Below are positions 33,306 through 47,414 of a stretch of 64,000 nt of DNA, piece after piece (position 1 is the first letter of the stretch; each line of letters begins with the position of its first letter). A program made the position numbers and the translations under genes. The notes beneath the pieces were generated by a model that saw only the letters and a list, made by a program, of their open reading frames with translations, searched no databases and was not told the origin of the DNA. The stretch spans positions 57,256,609 to 57,320,608 of the forward strand of contig CP136066.1 in NCBI GenBank assembly GCA_032622095.1, given 5' to 3'. Origin of the DNA: Siphonodentalium dalli. Lineage: Eukaryota > Mollusca > Scaphopoda > Gadilida > Siphonodentaliidae.

Positions 33306-34300
33306 AAAAGGGGGTTCCGTGCACGTATGAGGGGTGGTGGGTGGTCAAAGGACACAAAAGAAATGTTTTCCACAGGTCAAAGAAACAATTTCCTCCATAT
33401 ATTTCAACAATTTTTGGCCTTAAAACTTAGAGATAATGAAACTTCAAAACTGCCTTTAGACATTCAGTACATATTGTTTCCTGTTGTGAAATTACTAAAT
33501 ACCCGGTATAAGTCATTCTATGTCACTATAAACGTAAAATGCATGGACAAATTGCATAAGCAATCACTGTCATGTCCACCTAGACTAGTCACATACACCA
33601 GAATGTAATAGGTTAGGTAGTTGATAGGAAACAGACAGTAAGTCGTGAAAAATTCTTCCGAAAAATTTTGATTTCGTGCTTCTAGGGGTGTGGGTGTCGA
33701 AAAATGTTCGGAAAAAACTTTCTAAAGATCGATGGGTGCATGGTGGGTCTCAAAAAATGACAAAAAATCGTCATACGTAAAATTTATATAATTAATACAG
33801 AGATTGGGCGACCATTTACACATCTTTGTCGCATATATACTGCGGGTAGCCTATTTGAAACTTATTTAACAAGTTTAGTTAATGAGTGTTTTCTGATTTT
33901 CTGGTGATTTTCATTAAGCTTACCTGAATGGCATTACATCCGGATGGTTATTTAAAACATTTCACGCCCCTGTCTGCCTTATTTTCACAGTTTATCATCA
34001 AACTTTAGGGGTGGATCCAGAATTGCCCTTGGAAAAAACTTGTGTTGGAGGTGTGGGAGGGGTGGGTGTCCGAGATCGGACTCGGAGAAGATAATACTGG
34101 CGCTCCCGGGGTGGTTGGTCCAAAAAATAAAAATAAACATAAATTTCAACCTTGTATCCTGGAGTGTTTTCATGCACATAGAATGTATGTAACATAAAAT
34201 GCACGTTTTTTCCTATCTGACATAAAATGTATGTAACATCGTTATATATGTTTTCACACCACCGATATGTACGGTTTACTGAAGCCGACATTTATGTTCT
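33306..34300. repeat. Dispersed G-rich repeat copies
   Basis: The blocks at 33640-33790 and 34005-34180 share ggtgggtgtc, gaaaaaact and a gtggtgggtc(t)c/ccaaaaaa pattern with 26915-27085, so three copies of one old repeat occur in the window. No gene is supported. Confidence 0.5.
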
Positions 34301-37160
34301 CATTGTTTTTTATTTTTTTTAAACTTGTAATATTGAATGGTTACAAGGATTTCCGATCATTATCACAATCTGGGTTTGGCGAGGTTAGAACAGCGACATG
34401 CTTGGGCGAACATCGCGATCGATTTTCAAGTTTCATTTGAATTAAAGGGTATCTCAATGTATGAATTGTTTTACAAACATCGAATCAGTGAACATTCATA
34501 CTGAGTCAGTGCCTTCATTCATCTGATATATATAAACATATATGCTAAACGAGTGATGACGATCGCCCAGAGTCCTGACATGTTTGCAATTATCTCGAGA
34601 GGTCGCTTAGATGATATTCCCGAACCTCATGTCAGAACACTACACAACGAATGTTGCCTAAATCCCCATCAGTTTACCCGATTCATGAGAAATATGTCCA
34701 ATCGTCAGGCGAATGGTACTGGTAGATCACTGTTGCATGTCTGAATGCATACACGCCTCAAGGTTGGTAGTTAAATTGTCTCATTGCAAAAACACGGAAA
34801 TCATATGACAAGAATCCACATTCACTCGATATAATGATAGAATGTTTATTGACAACGTGCATACACTATAGGCCAGGCAAATGTGGACATAGGTGTCGCC
34901 TCCAGAGGCAATTTATGAGACCTAGATTTTTGGTTAACATAAAATCTTAACTTAGTATGGGTGGTAACTACGTTCCGTCTTGGTTTAAACACCGGCCTAA
35001 TAAACCCAAGATGGCTGCCAATATGGTGGCCGGTATATAGGTGGTATTTATGAAAGTTGTAAGAACGCAACGATTACTTGCCAAATGGCTTAATTAACAC
35101 AATGGCCGTTGATAAACTGCTACTCTATAATTGAATATACATATCCCGATCCATCGACAAGAACATTTAAGTGAAATTATTGTACAATGCACCCCCCTGG
35201 CCCCCAATTGTTTTTTTATCAAATTTAGTTTGTTTAGTCCAAAAATAATCGAAAACCTATTTTTGTCATCTTCTCGAAATGCGTAAAGAAAATAATGTAG
35301 CGTGGGTGGAGATAATTGGTATGCACGATAATTTCATGCCGTTGTTGGCTATTACACGAAATACTAACCCCAAGATGGCTGCCAATACGGTGACCGGTAT
35401 ATGGATGGAAATTATGAAATCTGTCATGTCGCAATTTACACCACCATCGCAAGGCATGGTCTTATAAGACTAATAGTAACATTATTTTCATTGCATTTTG
35501 CAATACCCGAACGTAACGGTGACCAGTTATATTAAAAATGACAAACAGATTGGTACCCACGAGTGAGAGAATTGACAAATTGTACAATCATTCATGTTCA
35601 AGTAATATTTGTTCTTTGAAATCGATGGCATGGCGTGCAAATTATCTCACAATAAACATGATTGGTTTAAACGGATATGGCTCATTCGAACCTCCAATTG
35701 TTTTTCTGCGTAATTTGGAACGATGGATACGAAAGGTCAATAAATAAACAAACTATTGATATGCCGGCTTCATATTCTCTGAAAAACACTTGTCAAAGCC
35801 ACAGCCATTTTTTAGCCGTTTTCAACTTTTCGCCAGAAGCCAGACGAACGCTCTTTATTGCTACCATATCAGGAATAGACTGCCACGGAACGTTCTTTTC
35901 TGTTCCATGTCGTGCAAATGGCCGTTTTGTGTTTGGGACCAAGCACCGTATTCAGAGTTGTATTTTTCATTACTTCAATGCGTCTTTCTGTGTTACATAA
36001 TGATCGTAGAAAGATAGTTCATATAATTTAATTATCTACCTATTTCGATACTGAGAAAAATTCAAAAGCGAATAATAGTATTTGTATTTTGGAGCGCAAA
36101 CCGTCATGTGGCTTTAACGTTAGAAACGTTGATCGAGTAATTGTGCGTTCTTACATATTTCACAATTTCCACCTATATTCCGGCCACCATATTTGCAGCC
36201 ATATTGGGGTTGGTATGTCATTTTTAATCCAAGACGGAATAAAAATTTCCGTATACACCAATTACCTGATTGTGATTGTTTATTTAACTCAACGCCACTA
36301 TTAAGTGGCGAATACAGAGTACTAATTAACATATATACATATATTTACAAAAGGGGGCCACTGTTGTCTGGCTTGCCATTTTCATATGGCGGAAGTGGAT
36401 AGTCGCTCTATCATCATCAACAACAACATCATCATCATCATCATCATCATTATCATCCACCCTTACTATATTCTTTCTTTTTATTAAACAAAATGAGTTT
36501 TATATCATGTTTTGGGGAAAACAATCGGCAATTTATCAAAATTTCGAGTCAGGAGGTACATTACATACTGTTTTACTTTAATGTTCGAGTCCGTAGACAG
36601 AAACCTATATATTATTAAACTCTTTAGCAGATTTTCGACGGCGGTTGTATTATTTAAGCCATTTGAGACGTAATTGCGAGTTATGTGTGCCTTATCCCAC
36701 AGCAAGGCGCATCTTAACTTTAGGGCAGGGTTGATTTTTCTGCTTCTGATAAGAAATAATGCAGCCTACATCGATAAATTATCTCTAAAATATAGCTAAT
36801 TGGCAGTAGTTTCTCATGCCATAGAACAATGCGACATAGCTCTCTTACTTTAGAAATTATAATAAACGAAAGACAACGTTTTTCGTCGATCGTCATATTC
36901 GTCTCACCCAAAAATTACTTAACGTCATATGACGCCATGACTGCCATTCCGAGATTCAATGGTTACATGTATTACCTTACTCTGGTTATCGCCCCATTCT
37001 CAGATATCAAAATTGGACGAATATCTCTTCTCAAAATGTGTGAAATTACTCTGTCAAAAATTTCGGCTTTATTTAAGAATGATTTTTTTCATCGGGTGCC
37101 TCAAAAAAACCACGCAGTGAGAAAAAAGTCCGCCCACCTGACATACCCAACGTACGGATT
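34301..37160. repeat. Interspersed repeat copies around aagatggctgccaatatgg
   Basis: Copies at about 34900-35070 and 35330-35450 are direct. A third at about 36120-36290 is inverted. They share aagatggctgccaa, tggtggccggtatat and gtaagaacgca. A (CAT)n microsatellite occurs at 36408-36455. Several short open frames overlap these repeats; none is recognised as a gene. Confidence 0.55.
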
Positions 37161-37164
37161 CCGA

Positions 37165-37480
37165 AAGTTAAAGTGATGTGAAACACTCCGGCTGGGTGGT
37201 CAAATAGAAATGGTGAATAATCTTGCTCAAAGTAGTTATTTTTATGAATATTAATCCAAATTTACAACAAACAGCCTTATATAGTTATTAAATGCAATGC
37301 GTATAGTTGGCGAAATCATTTGCATTAGTTTATCGCCGATTGTAGAGTCCCGAAACGAGATGTAAATATTTACAATTGGGCGTAGTTCAGACGGTGTTTT
37401 CTATGGAGTTCTTTGGTCGATGTCTTTGAGATTTTGGGCGATGTTAGTAGAATGCTACATTCCCCCAGTTGGCATAACGC
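37165..37480 (+). repeat. Interspersed ~315-bp repeat, copy A
   Basis: Runs from gtgatgtgaaacactccgg to the gatgttagtagaatgctaca block. It has an inverted copy at 46560-46880 and a shorter direct copy at 54880-55035, with tttacaattgggcgtagttc conserved in all. It is probably a MITE or SINE-like family; no coding sequence. Confidence 0.7.
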
Positions 37481-40400
37481 CTGAGTACTGACAGTTTCAC
37501 GCAGCCGAAAATTCAAAGATGTAAGGTTAAGTAACCTTTTTCGATGCAAAGATAACAGTTGGTGCGCGACCATCAAATAAATCAATCACATACTCTGCTG
37601 TCGTTTCTACAAAAAAGTGTGCTGATGCCGTCACTCAGACATACAACAGTCATACCACCATCACACGTATATCGCAAGCAACAAACTTTGACCTGACCGA
37701 TATCACTCAGGTCACATGCCATGGAAACATCTACCGAAGTTGCAACAGTTATTACAAAATAATCAACTCAAATTGAGTTTGTTAAAGATACGGTAGGCCT
37801 TGGTGGTGGGTATGCTGTTAAAATATTCATCTCCGTCAAAAACCGTCATAAACAGAAGGAATAGTAAGATATAGACATACTTTGTTCTTATGCCAATCAG
37901 AAATATGGCATAAACAGTATTTTATTGTCAACTTTTCCCGCTTTGTTATGTAAAAAAAGCTAAAACAGTTACTTTTCGTGGCTTTTGTTTAGATCCGGAC
38001 ATGGTAAACATAAAGAGCGTTATTTGGTACTGATGTCCTGATATGGAAATTATAAAGAGCGTTTGTATCATTTGTGTGTGGTTAACCAATAAACTTGCGC
38101 CGTGTTATGTAAACAAAAGCACAACTTCTGTAACACGAGCAGGATCTTGTTTACATACACCATCGTACGTCCTGACAACATACTATTTATGCGCTGATTC
38201 TGTTTGGCATATGAGCAAAACTATACATATTTTGGTGTTCCTTCTGTTGATGGCGATTTGAAAAAATATGAATATTTCGGCAACGAACGCCGCCCGTGCC
38301 TTTAAGGCAACATCACATTCATGTTGATTATGTTGATTCAAAGCAACCATCGCCAGGGTTTCTCAAACGTTTCGACTCTCTGAACGAGTAGTTGCTATTT
38401 GAACTTCCAAAGTTTGACCAAATGCTTGATGAGAAACGATTAACCATGAAAGACACCATCCAGTTACATTAACCAGGTGTAGATGGAGAAGATATCGACT
38501 ACCCATCGACACAGTTTCTTGTGGGAATATTGATAAATCTAAAATATATATATAAAAAATATCATTATATCATGAAATTTACTTTGCACTACTCATTTAG
38601 AATACGATTTCTACATTTTGATTTAACCAATGACCCTCGCCCTTTACATTTAAAACACTTGTGAACTCAAGAAATATGGTAACCTTACACACGCTTTGCG
38701 AATTTGTGAGACATTGTACCAACCATATCTAACTGTTTCATCCCCCCCATAGTATCTCATTTATATGATTTTATCCAATATTCATTTTGCTTAATAATAT
38801 GCCATCTTACAGTATATATATACCTAATATATATATAGCATTGCCCATCTGTAGTAATTGTCAACAACACCTGGACCAAAATCTCTGGTTATAGCGAAGT
38901 TGCATTTGCGTCTCCAATTCCGTTGGAAATGTCCAACCTGACAGCACCTAAAGTTTGAATAAGTCCAACTGGTGGCCATTTGAGACCAACAAATCAAAAC
39001 CGTCCCAGTTACTAGTTGGATAATCAGAATATGAGAACAATTTCCACCTATATGCAGTGTAAAATATCCATCTAATATTGTGTCAGTAATTAAATCAAAC
39101 TGTGGAATCCAACATATCCTCGCACAAATACGCATATACTCGACCTACAGTGTGAAACAGGTACATAATGGGATTGTTTCATTCTGAAATAAGCATCTAA
39201 TGGACTCAGACCAGTTATTCAGTGTTGTAGCGCGGACCACAGTGAAACCATGTTAAATAGTGTGAACCTTAAAATGCGTGAGTTGACCTGTTTGCGTCAT
39301 AATCTGCTTGGAATAGCCTCATTGTGAGTCGATAATCTGACTAAAACTCTCTCATGTTCAGCACATTATCGACTAACGATGAGGTGATTCTAAGCCGATA
39401 ATGAACCTATAACTATAACAAATCCTATTTGTAAGCCCCAACGTGCTGTTTTCCGGAGAACATGCTTATTGGTGAGAACAAATTGTGTTTGGAATGACAT
39501 TGTATATGTCTTGGGAGAGGCAATTGAAACTGTATGCCTGCTTGGGGATGCTCTAGCATTATCCGTGTGATGTATAATGACACGGATAAGAACATGGGAT
39601 CTGAAATAGACACACATTACTTTCTCCATCAACTATATTTTAACTGAATATATTGGCGCCGTTTCATAAATTATTAAAATTAACCGTCGTGGGTAAATTG
39701 TGATGGCGTCCACCTTACTGGGACTATAGATCCTATCCGTAATAGTGATTTTGCGAAATGTCTATATTTTCTGTTTGATTACCACTACAAGGGCAATCGC
39801 TGTTATTATAGTTGTAACACATTCCGCAAACGGCGCTCAATACACCATGCTCTATCACACATGTAAATAACGATTTGTGGTACAATTACACACATTGATA
39901 TTAAATGTGTAGATGATATTGTTGGTAATAATAACGTATATGTACCCGTATATATATCGGCAGGATAATAATACATAACAATCCCGGTTATATATTATGC
40001 TGTAATAAATGGACGGCGACCACACAAAATGCAACCAAACTCAAAAGATTGATGTATGGATTTCCAGAACAACAGGTGCACCTTGGAGGATAAACGCCTT
40101 TGTGTTTATCACGGTTAGTGCGTCATTCAACAGTTTACAAATAAAGATCAAAATCCCCTTCCTGTCGATAAAGGTATTTCTGGGCGTTTGGTGACGAGGC
40201 CGAAATCTGGCTCTAGTCTTATAGTTGATGCTACGTACACAGAATCACAATGCTTTCATGAAATTCGTAGCCAGTTGGTTTAAACATATTACAATACAAA
40301 TTGTCAGATTGGAAGGTGACTATACATGTATATACATATTTTGCCTATTTTTTGTTATTAATGTTGGAATCATTGTTCACTCAATTTGGCTGAATGTCAG

Positions 40401-41450
40401 GTACACATCAATTGCTAGCTGCCCTGGTGTAATCCAGTCTGAGTGTACCACTGATAGTAAAAGGTGAAATACGTAACCTGTAATATGTGTAACCTTAAAA
40501 AGGAACTCAATACTGACACGATATAATCAACTTGTTATATAGTATTAGTGTATAATCTGTATCTGAATTCAGAGATAAACAAATAAAATTAAAATACCGT
40601 ATATATGAAGATGTTGCCCGGATGGGATGAGGCGTGTCGACAATTAATTTGGACATGCCCTTAACGTCGCCACGCCGCCTCACAATATAGGCTATAGTCT
40701 CGAATTTGACCCAAGGGGAGGGGAATCAGTATGGCTAGAAAGAACGTTTAGGATTTAAAGTGGGTTTCGTTGCTCTTTTCGTGTTACATGCAAGTATTTT
40801 GGCGGGTGGGTGCATGATATGGGTTCTGGAACATCTCATTTATACCACTATATAGACATGTCTGAAAATCGCCATACTCCAGATCCACCAGAACCTAAAA
40901 CCCATATCGTTTCAAAAACAGACTGGGAGAACGAAACGAACATTTCTTGGCAACCGTTTCGCAGCCCAGAAACATAAATTATTCTGAATCCAAACGCTAT
41001 GCATTGTCCCATCATACATTGTAGGAACGAGGTATTATTCCTATGTGATTTGCGATGGTCATATAAGTGTCCCATTTCTAGAAGGAGACAACACCACTAT
41101 CACCCATCGGAGAAATGTTTCTGACCAATTTAGTTCTCAGCTTTGGTGCTCGTCTCACTGTTATGGTCTTAGATTTCTTCTGCCTCTTTTTGTATACTTG
41201 ATTCTTAGTTACTCTACTTGCTTGATGCTTAGTTACTCTGTGTCTGCATTTTATTTTGCATTTCCGTTTTGCTTTCTTTCGAAATTCTCTTGATAACTCA
41301 TCCTTAACTTATTCCACGCCTTGATATGTTGGTGAAATACTTGTGATTGGTTGATTTGGGGTCATTTGCTTATTTTTCTTTCCAGAGGCTTCCTTCTCTT
41401 AGAAATTTAAACCACTTCATGCAGAGGGTCAGGTATACAAATCTGACTGT
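37481..41450. other. Intergenic, nothing convincing
   Basis: Several frames under 110 codons occur (e.g. 38824-39135 on -, 40225-40467 on +, 41045-41293 on +). I see no conserved motif, splice context or repeat structure that would support a gene. Confidence 0.4.
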
Positions 41451-41714
41451 TCATTTCAATGTTTTCTTGAAAAGAAGTGTAAGTTCTGAAAGCTTTTTTC
41501 TTCAGAAATGATGTTCTTTTTCATCACTTATATACAATTCAATATCTGCAAATTCTAAAATCCGCAAGGGAATATAAGTTGTCTCGCTGTCTTCAATACA
41601 CCTATTAGAATAAAATAAAGATTACTTCATTTTCCGTAAAATTGGTTTCTCTTTACTGTTAACGATTGAGTTTACCAACATATCTGCATACACATACAGG
41701 TAATAACTATCTCC
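41451..41714 (-). pseudogene. Relic of Polinton capsid-region protein
   Basis: Reading the - strand from 41714, one frame shows YYLYVYADMLVNSIVNSKEK, a stop, then YIPLR and FADIELYISDEK, and after another stop a hydrophobic-basic end (TLLFKKTLK). The order LYVY-D-I/M-x-x-x-I-V, then Y-P/I-P-L, then IE-x-x-I-x-D, then a TLHF-like end is what I know from a capsid-associated protein found near integrase in Polinton-like elements. Three in-frame stops make it non-functional. It follows the integrase relic directly. Confidence 0.5.
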
Positions 41715-41887
41715 TAATCCATCCGTTGAGTCAGACAAGTAAATAAATTAAGTGAGTCCTAGTGATCATAAGCCATTAAGTTGGATTGGTCTGTTACAAT
41801 GAAGCTGGAATTGGTAATGTTTATGCCAAGGATATACTCTCTTATAGCCATCACTCCGACAATACATATGAAAGTCATCCATTTTGG

Positions 41888-42820
41888 TTGATTGGTACCA
41901 AATCCGATTTTGTTACCCATGTGTTACATTTTTATGGCCAATCCTGAAATTGTACATAATAGTATGTTTGCCTAGCTCGCTTCCTTTTGCAAAGTATCTT
42001 TTCCACATCCCAAAGTTAATCTCTATTCTTTGTTACTATTGTCAACTCACTGAGATACCACCAACCCTTTATGTCCTCACCGTTAAACTCAACAAGTTTA
42101 TATACAGGTAATGATTGTCTGCTAAATCTAGCTTTAATTATACATATCACCAGACCATTGCTGTTGATAGGATCTGCGACATTTACTCTTCAAATATGAA
42201 ACTCTCACATAATCACCAACTTTATGTAAGAAATTAACTTTCCTCTTAATAAATGATTATAAGCTCAGATACTAGCTTTATATTTATTATTTATGTCCTT
42301 TGGTGCTAAGTAATTTAATGATCGGTGGGGTTGAATTATATGGTGACACTATATCTTGAAAAAGATATATGTAATGCTTAGTTTTTTTAGTTGTCTTATT
42401 AACATCCAGTAACAGACGCATGGATTGCATTAGAAGTATTATAGTAATTGATTCCTTATTTTGTTTGAAGATATATGAGCATTTTATTAGTAAATTCAAG
42501 ACCACTATCTGATCTCAATATACAGGTTTTTTATGAGAAGACTGTGAACTCTTTTCGAATGCATTCTTCACGTCTTTTGCAGTTTTTCTCTTCATTGGTT
42601 CCACAGATAAACATTTTGAAAAGACACTAATTACTACAAGAAATAATTAATATTATTGTTAAATTTTGCCAGATTCTGAACAGATAACAAACCTATTTTC
42701 CATAAATCGTCTCCAAACACTACCATTTTTAATTTGAGAAACATTCTGTTTCGCTTGTCTCTGGGGTATAAAACAATTGTTTTGATCGAAACTCCCTGGT
42801 ATATTTAACCTTCCTGTTGA
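41888..42820 (-). pseudogene. Old Polinton-type integrase plus chromodomain relic
   Basis: No single long frame, but ordered similarity across frames on the - strand: DDLWKIGLLSVQNLAKF (about 42710-42670), VFSKCLSVEPMKRKTAKDVK (about 42630-42570), LRSDSGLEFTNK (about 42510-42475), YIYLFQDIVSPYNST (about 42370-42325), VGDYVRVSYLKS (about 42220-42185), YKLVEFNGEDIKG (about 42105-42065) and a chromodomain-like VEKILCKRK...VQFQDWP (about 42005-41925). This is the block order of Polinton integrases with a chromodomain. The first catalytic Asp is lost and several stops and frameshifts are present. The variant differs from the integrase at 20961-22037, so it is an older, separate insertion. Confidence 0.75.
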
Positions 42821-45800
42821 GTCTCAAAGCCGATGTGGCTATGCATGGTTATGGGGTTATACCGACCATTTCCCGTCAATTTCCAGACTTTCCCTATTTT
42901 CGACCCATGTTTTCAGTTGAAACCCATAAAAAAAACTGTTCGGGCCAATTTTTCATCCCGAACACATCACCGAGGACGTTCCCATGGTCATTTCCTCAAA
43001 ATTCCAATATGTTTCGACCCGAGCAGCGCTTGCACCACTTTTCACCCCACTTGTTCAAACTCCACCCATAATTGTTTCGGCTCTAAATGTTTGGCCGAAC
43101 TGGCTATGAACGAATTCCATTCATGTATGATGAATAATGAATAAGAAATCAAATTCACGTTGCTCAAGAGCAAATCTCTTTCTTGTATGTATGGAAGCGC
43201 ATTGGGCCACATTAAAAACAACACAATTCGGCCCATCATGTCCTAATTTAGCAAACTGAAGAAATCACATTATGAAAAACAAGTCAACTGACTACACTAA
43301 GTACTAACTATGACAAAAAGTCAACTAACTAACGCACATACTTGAGAGAAACGCTCTTCAGTATTACCATAATTATGATGACAGCAAAAACCAACAAGGA
43401 ATGATTTGACATCGAAGAAGAATAGAACCATTTGCTTTTCGAAGTTATTAATCTTTCGACTAACGCACAGGACCACACCGGACAACAAAGAAAAAAATTG
43501 ATACACGAAAACACGTATCAGCCAAAAATTGCGGTTTGGCTGCCGGACTATCACACAATTTTTGACATATTAAGTGAGCTTCGGTCATAATGTACTAATT
43601 ATAAGTCACACAAACCTAAATATTATCTTAACAAATAAAGTGTTATCTGTTTACCTCTATCTGTTTAGAAAAAAATGTTTTAGATTATCAATGAGTTAAT
43701 GGTTATTTAGCCTAAGAATGATGGCTATGTAAACAAAAGCTAAGTAAACACATTACCACCCAAACTCGCTTATCTCTTATATTTGTTTAACAATATAAAG
43801 TGGACAACATCAGTTTGTGCCACCATAATTATTCAATATGGAAAAGTGGAATACGGTTTGTCCTATTTTATAAACCAATGAGCTAGTTACCATCGGGTAA
43901 AATGCCAATCAACGTGAATTATGTTACTTATTCCTTATTATTATTTTTTGCATTGTTCAGGAATGGTGACAAAAAATTTGTGGCCACCTGGTGAAATATT
44001 TTGGGCTGAAAAACATTTGGGTCGAATTAAAAAGAAGGATAAAAATGATTCACCCCTCTGCATGTTCGGAACAAATGGCAACATGTGGCGAATCAACCAC
44101 GTCGTCAGACTCCAAGGCAAAGTTCAGTCCCCTGCTACGCTGGTCTGGTCAGGTTGGAATTGGCCAACTCTTGGCAAGCTTGTGCGCTGCCCCCCCCCCG
44201 TGGCCAGTCAAACCACTGCTAATTATTCGAAATTTTTCAACCGAAGTAAGGGGTGTCAGGTTGGAAATTTCCAACGCTTGGAAATTAAGCTCGAGGCCAG
44301 TCTAGATGCTAGGATTTTGCGATTTCAAAATGTTCTCACACTGAGCCGAACCGTCGTCGGTCCGGTGTAAATTTATTGCCCCCCCCCCCCCCGTGCCCTG
44401 TGAATTTATGTGAAGCTAGATAACTAGATCTTAGGATTTATTGCAATTTTCAGGTCAGATCTAAAACATTTTTCATTTTTGACATAGTTCGCTCAGTAGA
44501 TTACGTTGATCCCTCCGGCTAGGGACCACAATGCAAATGGAATTACGTAAGTATGTGTGTTTGTTTTGGTTGAAGGGGTGGTGCAGTCGGAATGTTCATG
44601 GTGTGCAACGGAGACACACTAGCCACGTCATTGATTACTTTAGTGGGTTGGACCTATCCCTTATAATTTTACTGAGACGTTTTCTTGGTTTTTCCTTTTC
44701 ATCACGTTGTACCATTTCAAAGACCTCAATTATGTCATCAAAACTCATTCTTCAGAAATATACACACCAGTATTAGTCGCTATACATGCGGAATGTGGCC
44801 GCTTAGTGCTCGCGATTTAGTCATAATACATTGACAAATAAAAATGGCAAATCTGATAGATTGGGTCAATCACATCATCGACAGCGTGTGTCATTAACGA
44901 TATAGCGAAGATACCGTGTGCGTTCAGCCGCTACCCAAGTACACAAGGAAAACACACTCCACAGTTTGGACCGATAAGCCTTGCCCGGTGTATTTTAATG
45001 TTGCGTTTTGTGACGATCAGTCTTCCGTATTATATCTACAACATAATTATCGTCTTACTTTTTGCACGACGTTACCGTGTGGTCGCGGGGCAACCCTGGT
45101 TGAGTCTGGGATATTCGGCACTCGGGACCAGGCTAGAGTGTTTGCGTTGGGGGAGGTCTCCACCTTGAAATTTCTAACTGCACCCCATCCCTTGAACCAC
45201 ACCAAACTCACAAGTTTGCATAATTAAATTTCCACCCCACCCCCCGAAGCTTTGATTTTTCTCAAATGTTCCATCATGGACTACTAGATGGTAGCCTATT
45301 TTAAATTTCCCAGTAGACTTTTGGTATGACTACAGATGGGGGTATGAACCCTGCATAACCACTACTATCGGCACGTCCCTGATTGGCACCCCATGCTAAG
45401 ACATAGAAACCACTATTCGCATTACCAATCTAGCAACACCAGTCCAACATGATTATATTTCAAAGCACCGCGGTTTTATTGTACGGTTATGTCTGACATA
45501 TACCCATGGTTATATTTAACGGGCTACGAGCATCTGACCGCTGATTTATAAAATAAACCCACTTGGTCACTACGGCCCCAGAAGTTCAAATAATGAGACG
45601 AAGTTAGATGGTTAAGCCAGTAGTCAAACTCAAGCAATATACCCATAGTATAGATAGGCGTGTTGATAGACAAGTTTGCCTCAACATGTATGGCCATTGG
45701 TAATGTGTATATGTATGTCTGGAGTGACTGCATTGTTGTGGATGAGGTGTGTATGTATATCTTGAGTGTCTGTTTGACCATGGGTGAGGCGAATGGGCAT

Positions 45801-46559
45801 GTATAAAGTGATGTGGATAGGTTTACATGGATCGACTATGATCACGAGTGACGTGAATATGTATATAAGGGAGTGAATGTATGGTCAACAATGTGGTGAA
45901 TAGGTAACATGTGGTGAATAAATAGTCAGAGGTGGAGTGCAGGAATATACCCGATGTATCTGCATGGTGACTCTTGGCTGTATGCTCATGTTTGGGTATG
46001 CATATGCACCATATGTGGTTGTGTGGTCATGGATGAGGTGTATGGGTAAAACTATCGTTGTTGCATGATCATGTGTGTGTTGTTTGCGTGTATATATGTA
46101 TGGAGTGACTGTGTGACTGTTATGGGCGGGTAGTAAAAGTACACTTCTGTCGCTTTCCACAACAAATCAAAGATATGTTAATCGATAGTGATGTCATATT
46201 AGTGTTTTCTCCGTCTGTGTTGCGTTAATGAACAATGGAATAAACGCTAAAACGGGTTTCCTGACAACAGTTGAATCCGGCGAGACGATCTAGCCCGCGT
46301 GTTATGGCATCTGTAGTTGTTATGGGAATTTCAAACTACCATTACATTTTATTGAATAACATATGTTGTTGTTGTTTTTTGTTGAACGTGGGGTCATGGG
46401 CCCATGGATACATTCTCGGCATCTCAGACCAAACATAACCATATTCGCATCAGGTAAAAATCAGTTTATTTTGTGAGGATAGTGCACCATTATCGTTGAT
46501 TTGGTTGTGATGGGAGTGTCCGGTTTTGTGATGGATGCCTTCAACTGATAGGTTAGTAA
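42821..46559. other. Intergenic with old repeats
   Basis: 44130-44440 is a copy of the repeat at 7541-8480, with C-runs at 44190 and 44379. 45640-46130 is a degenerate gtgtat/gtggtgaat minisatellite-like stretch. The 149-codon frame at 43921-44370 overlaps the repeat and is not supported. No gene is recognised. Confidence 0.45.
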
Positions 46560-46880
46560 CCAGGTGCTATGCAAACTGGTGGAATGTAGCATTCTACTAA
46601 CATCACCGAATATCTCAAGCAAATCGACCGTAACCATCCATAGAAAACATCCTCTGAACTATGCTTAAATGTAAAATTTACCTCTCGATTCGGGACGCAA
46701 CTACTAACGAAAACGATTTCAACATCGACAGTCGCTACATGTAATTAATATATAAGAATGATGGTGTGTCGTGTCAATTTGGATAAAATATTTGTATAAT
46801 ATAACTATTATTAGCAGGATTATTCTCCATTTCTATTTTATCACCCCACCGGAGTGTTTCACATCACTTTAAAACCATGT
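46560..46880 (-). repeat. Interspersed ~315-bp repeat, copy B (inverted)
   Basis: Reverse complement of the 37165-37480 repeat, from the tgtagcattctactaacatc end to ggagtgtttcacatcac. Confidence 0.7.
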
Positions 46881-47414
46881 TGACCCCCAGAATACTGCTA
46901 GTGTGGCTTTTTCGCAATCTTTGTAAAATTAAAAACATAATTTAAATTTAAATTTGCGAAAAATACAATAATATATGGATGGTTAATTTTGTTGTGTATT
47001 ACTATTATATGACGACACCCTTCAAGTTGAAACCAACTGCACCTCGATATATGTAACGCTGTACCCAGTATTAGGAGAATTGTCTACCCCTACTCCAGAA
47101 AAATGTACAACTTAGACAAATACAATAAACACATAAAAAGTGCAATACAATTCGAATGCGATACTCTCAGATGGCACAATGCTTAAACATATGCGGAATG
47201 TCATGCTCTATATTAATAATTGGGTCTTCAAAATTCTTCAGATGGGGCATTCCATATGTTGGATCATGGTCTACTGAATTTGTTTCTGATAGTGACATTC
47301 TACAACCTGTATTTGGTGTGATATTTTTTTGAATAAAAAGTCAAACATTTGCACTATAATGGCCAACAATTATAACAGTAGAAACATAAAATTTGAAACA
47401 GTTGTAAAGCACCT
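46881..47414. other. Intergenic, nothing recognised
   Basis: AT-rich sequence without repeat or coding signals that I can name. Confidence 0.4.

Noticed and set aside
43921-44370. 149-codon + strand open frame
   Set aside because: It overlaps a known dispersed repeat (similar to 7541-8480), includes a C-run, and shows no domain.
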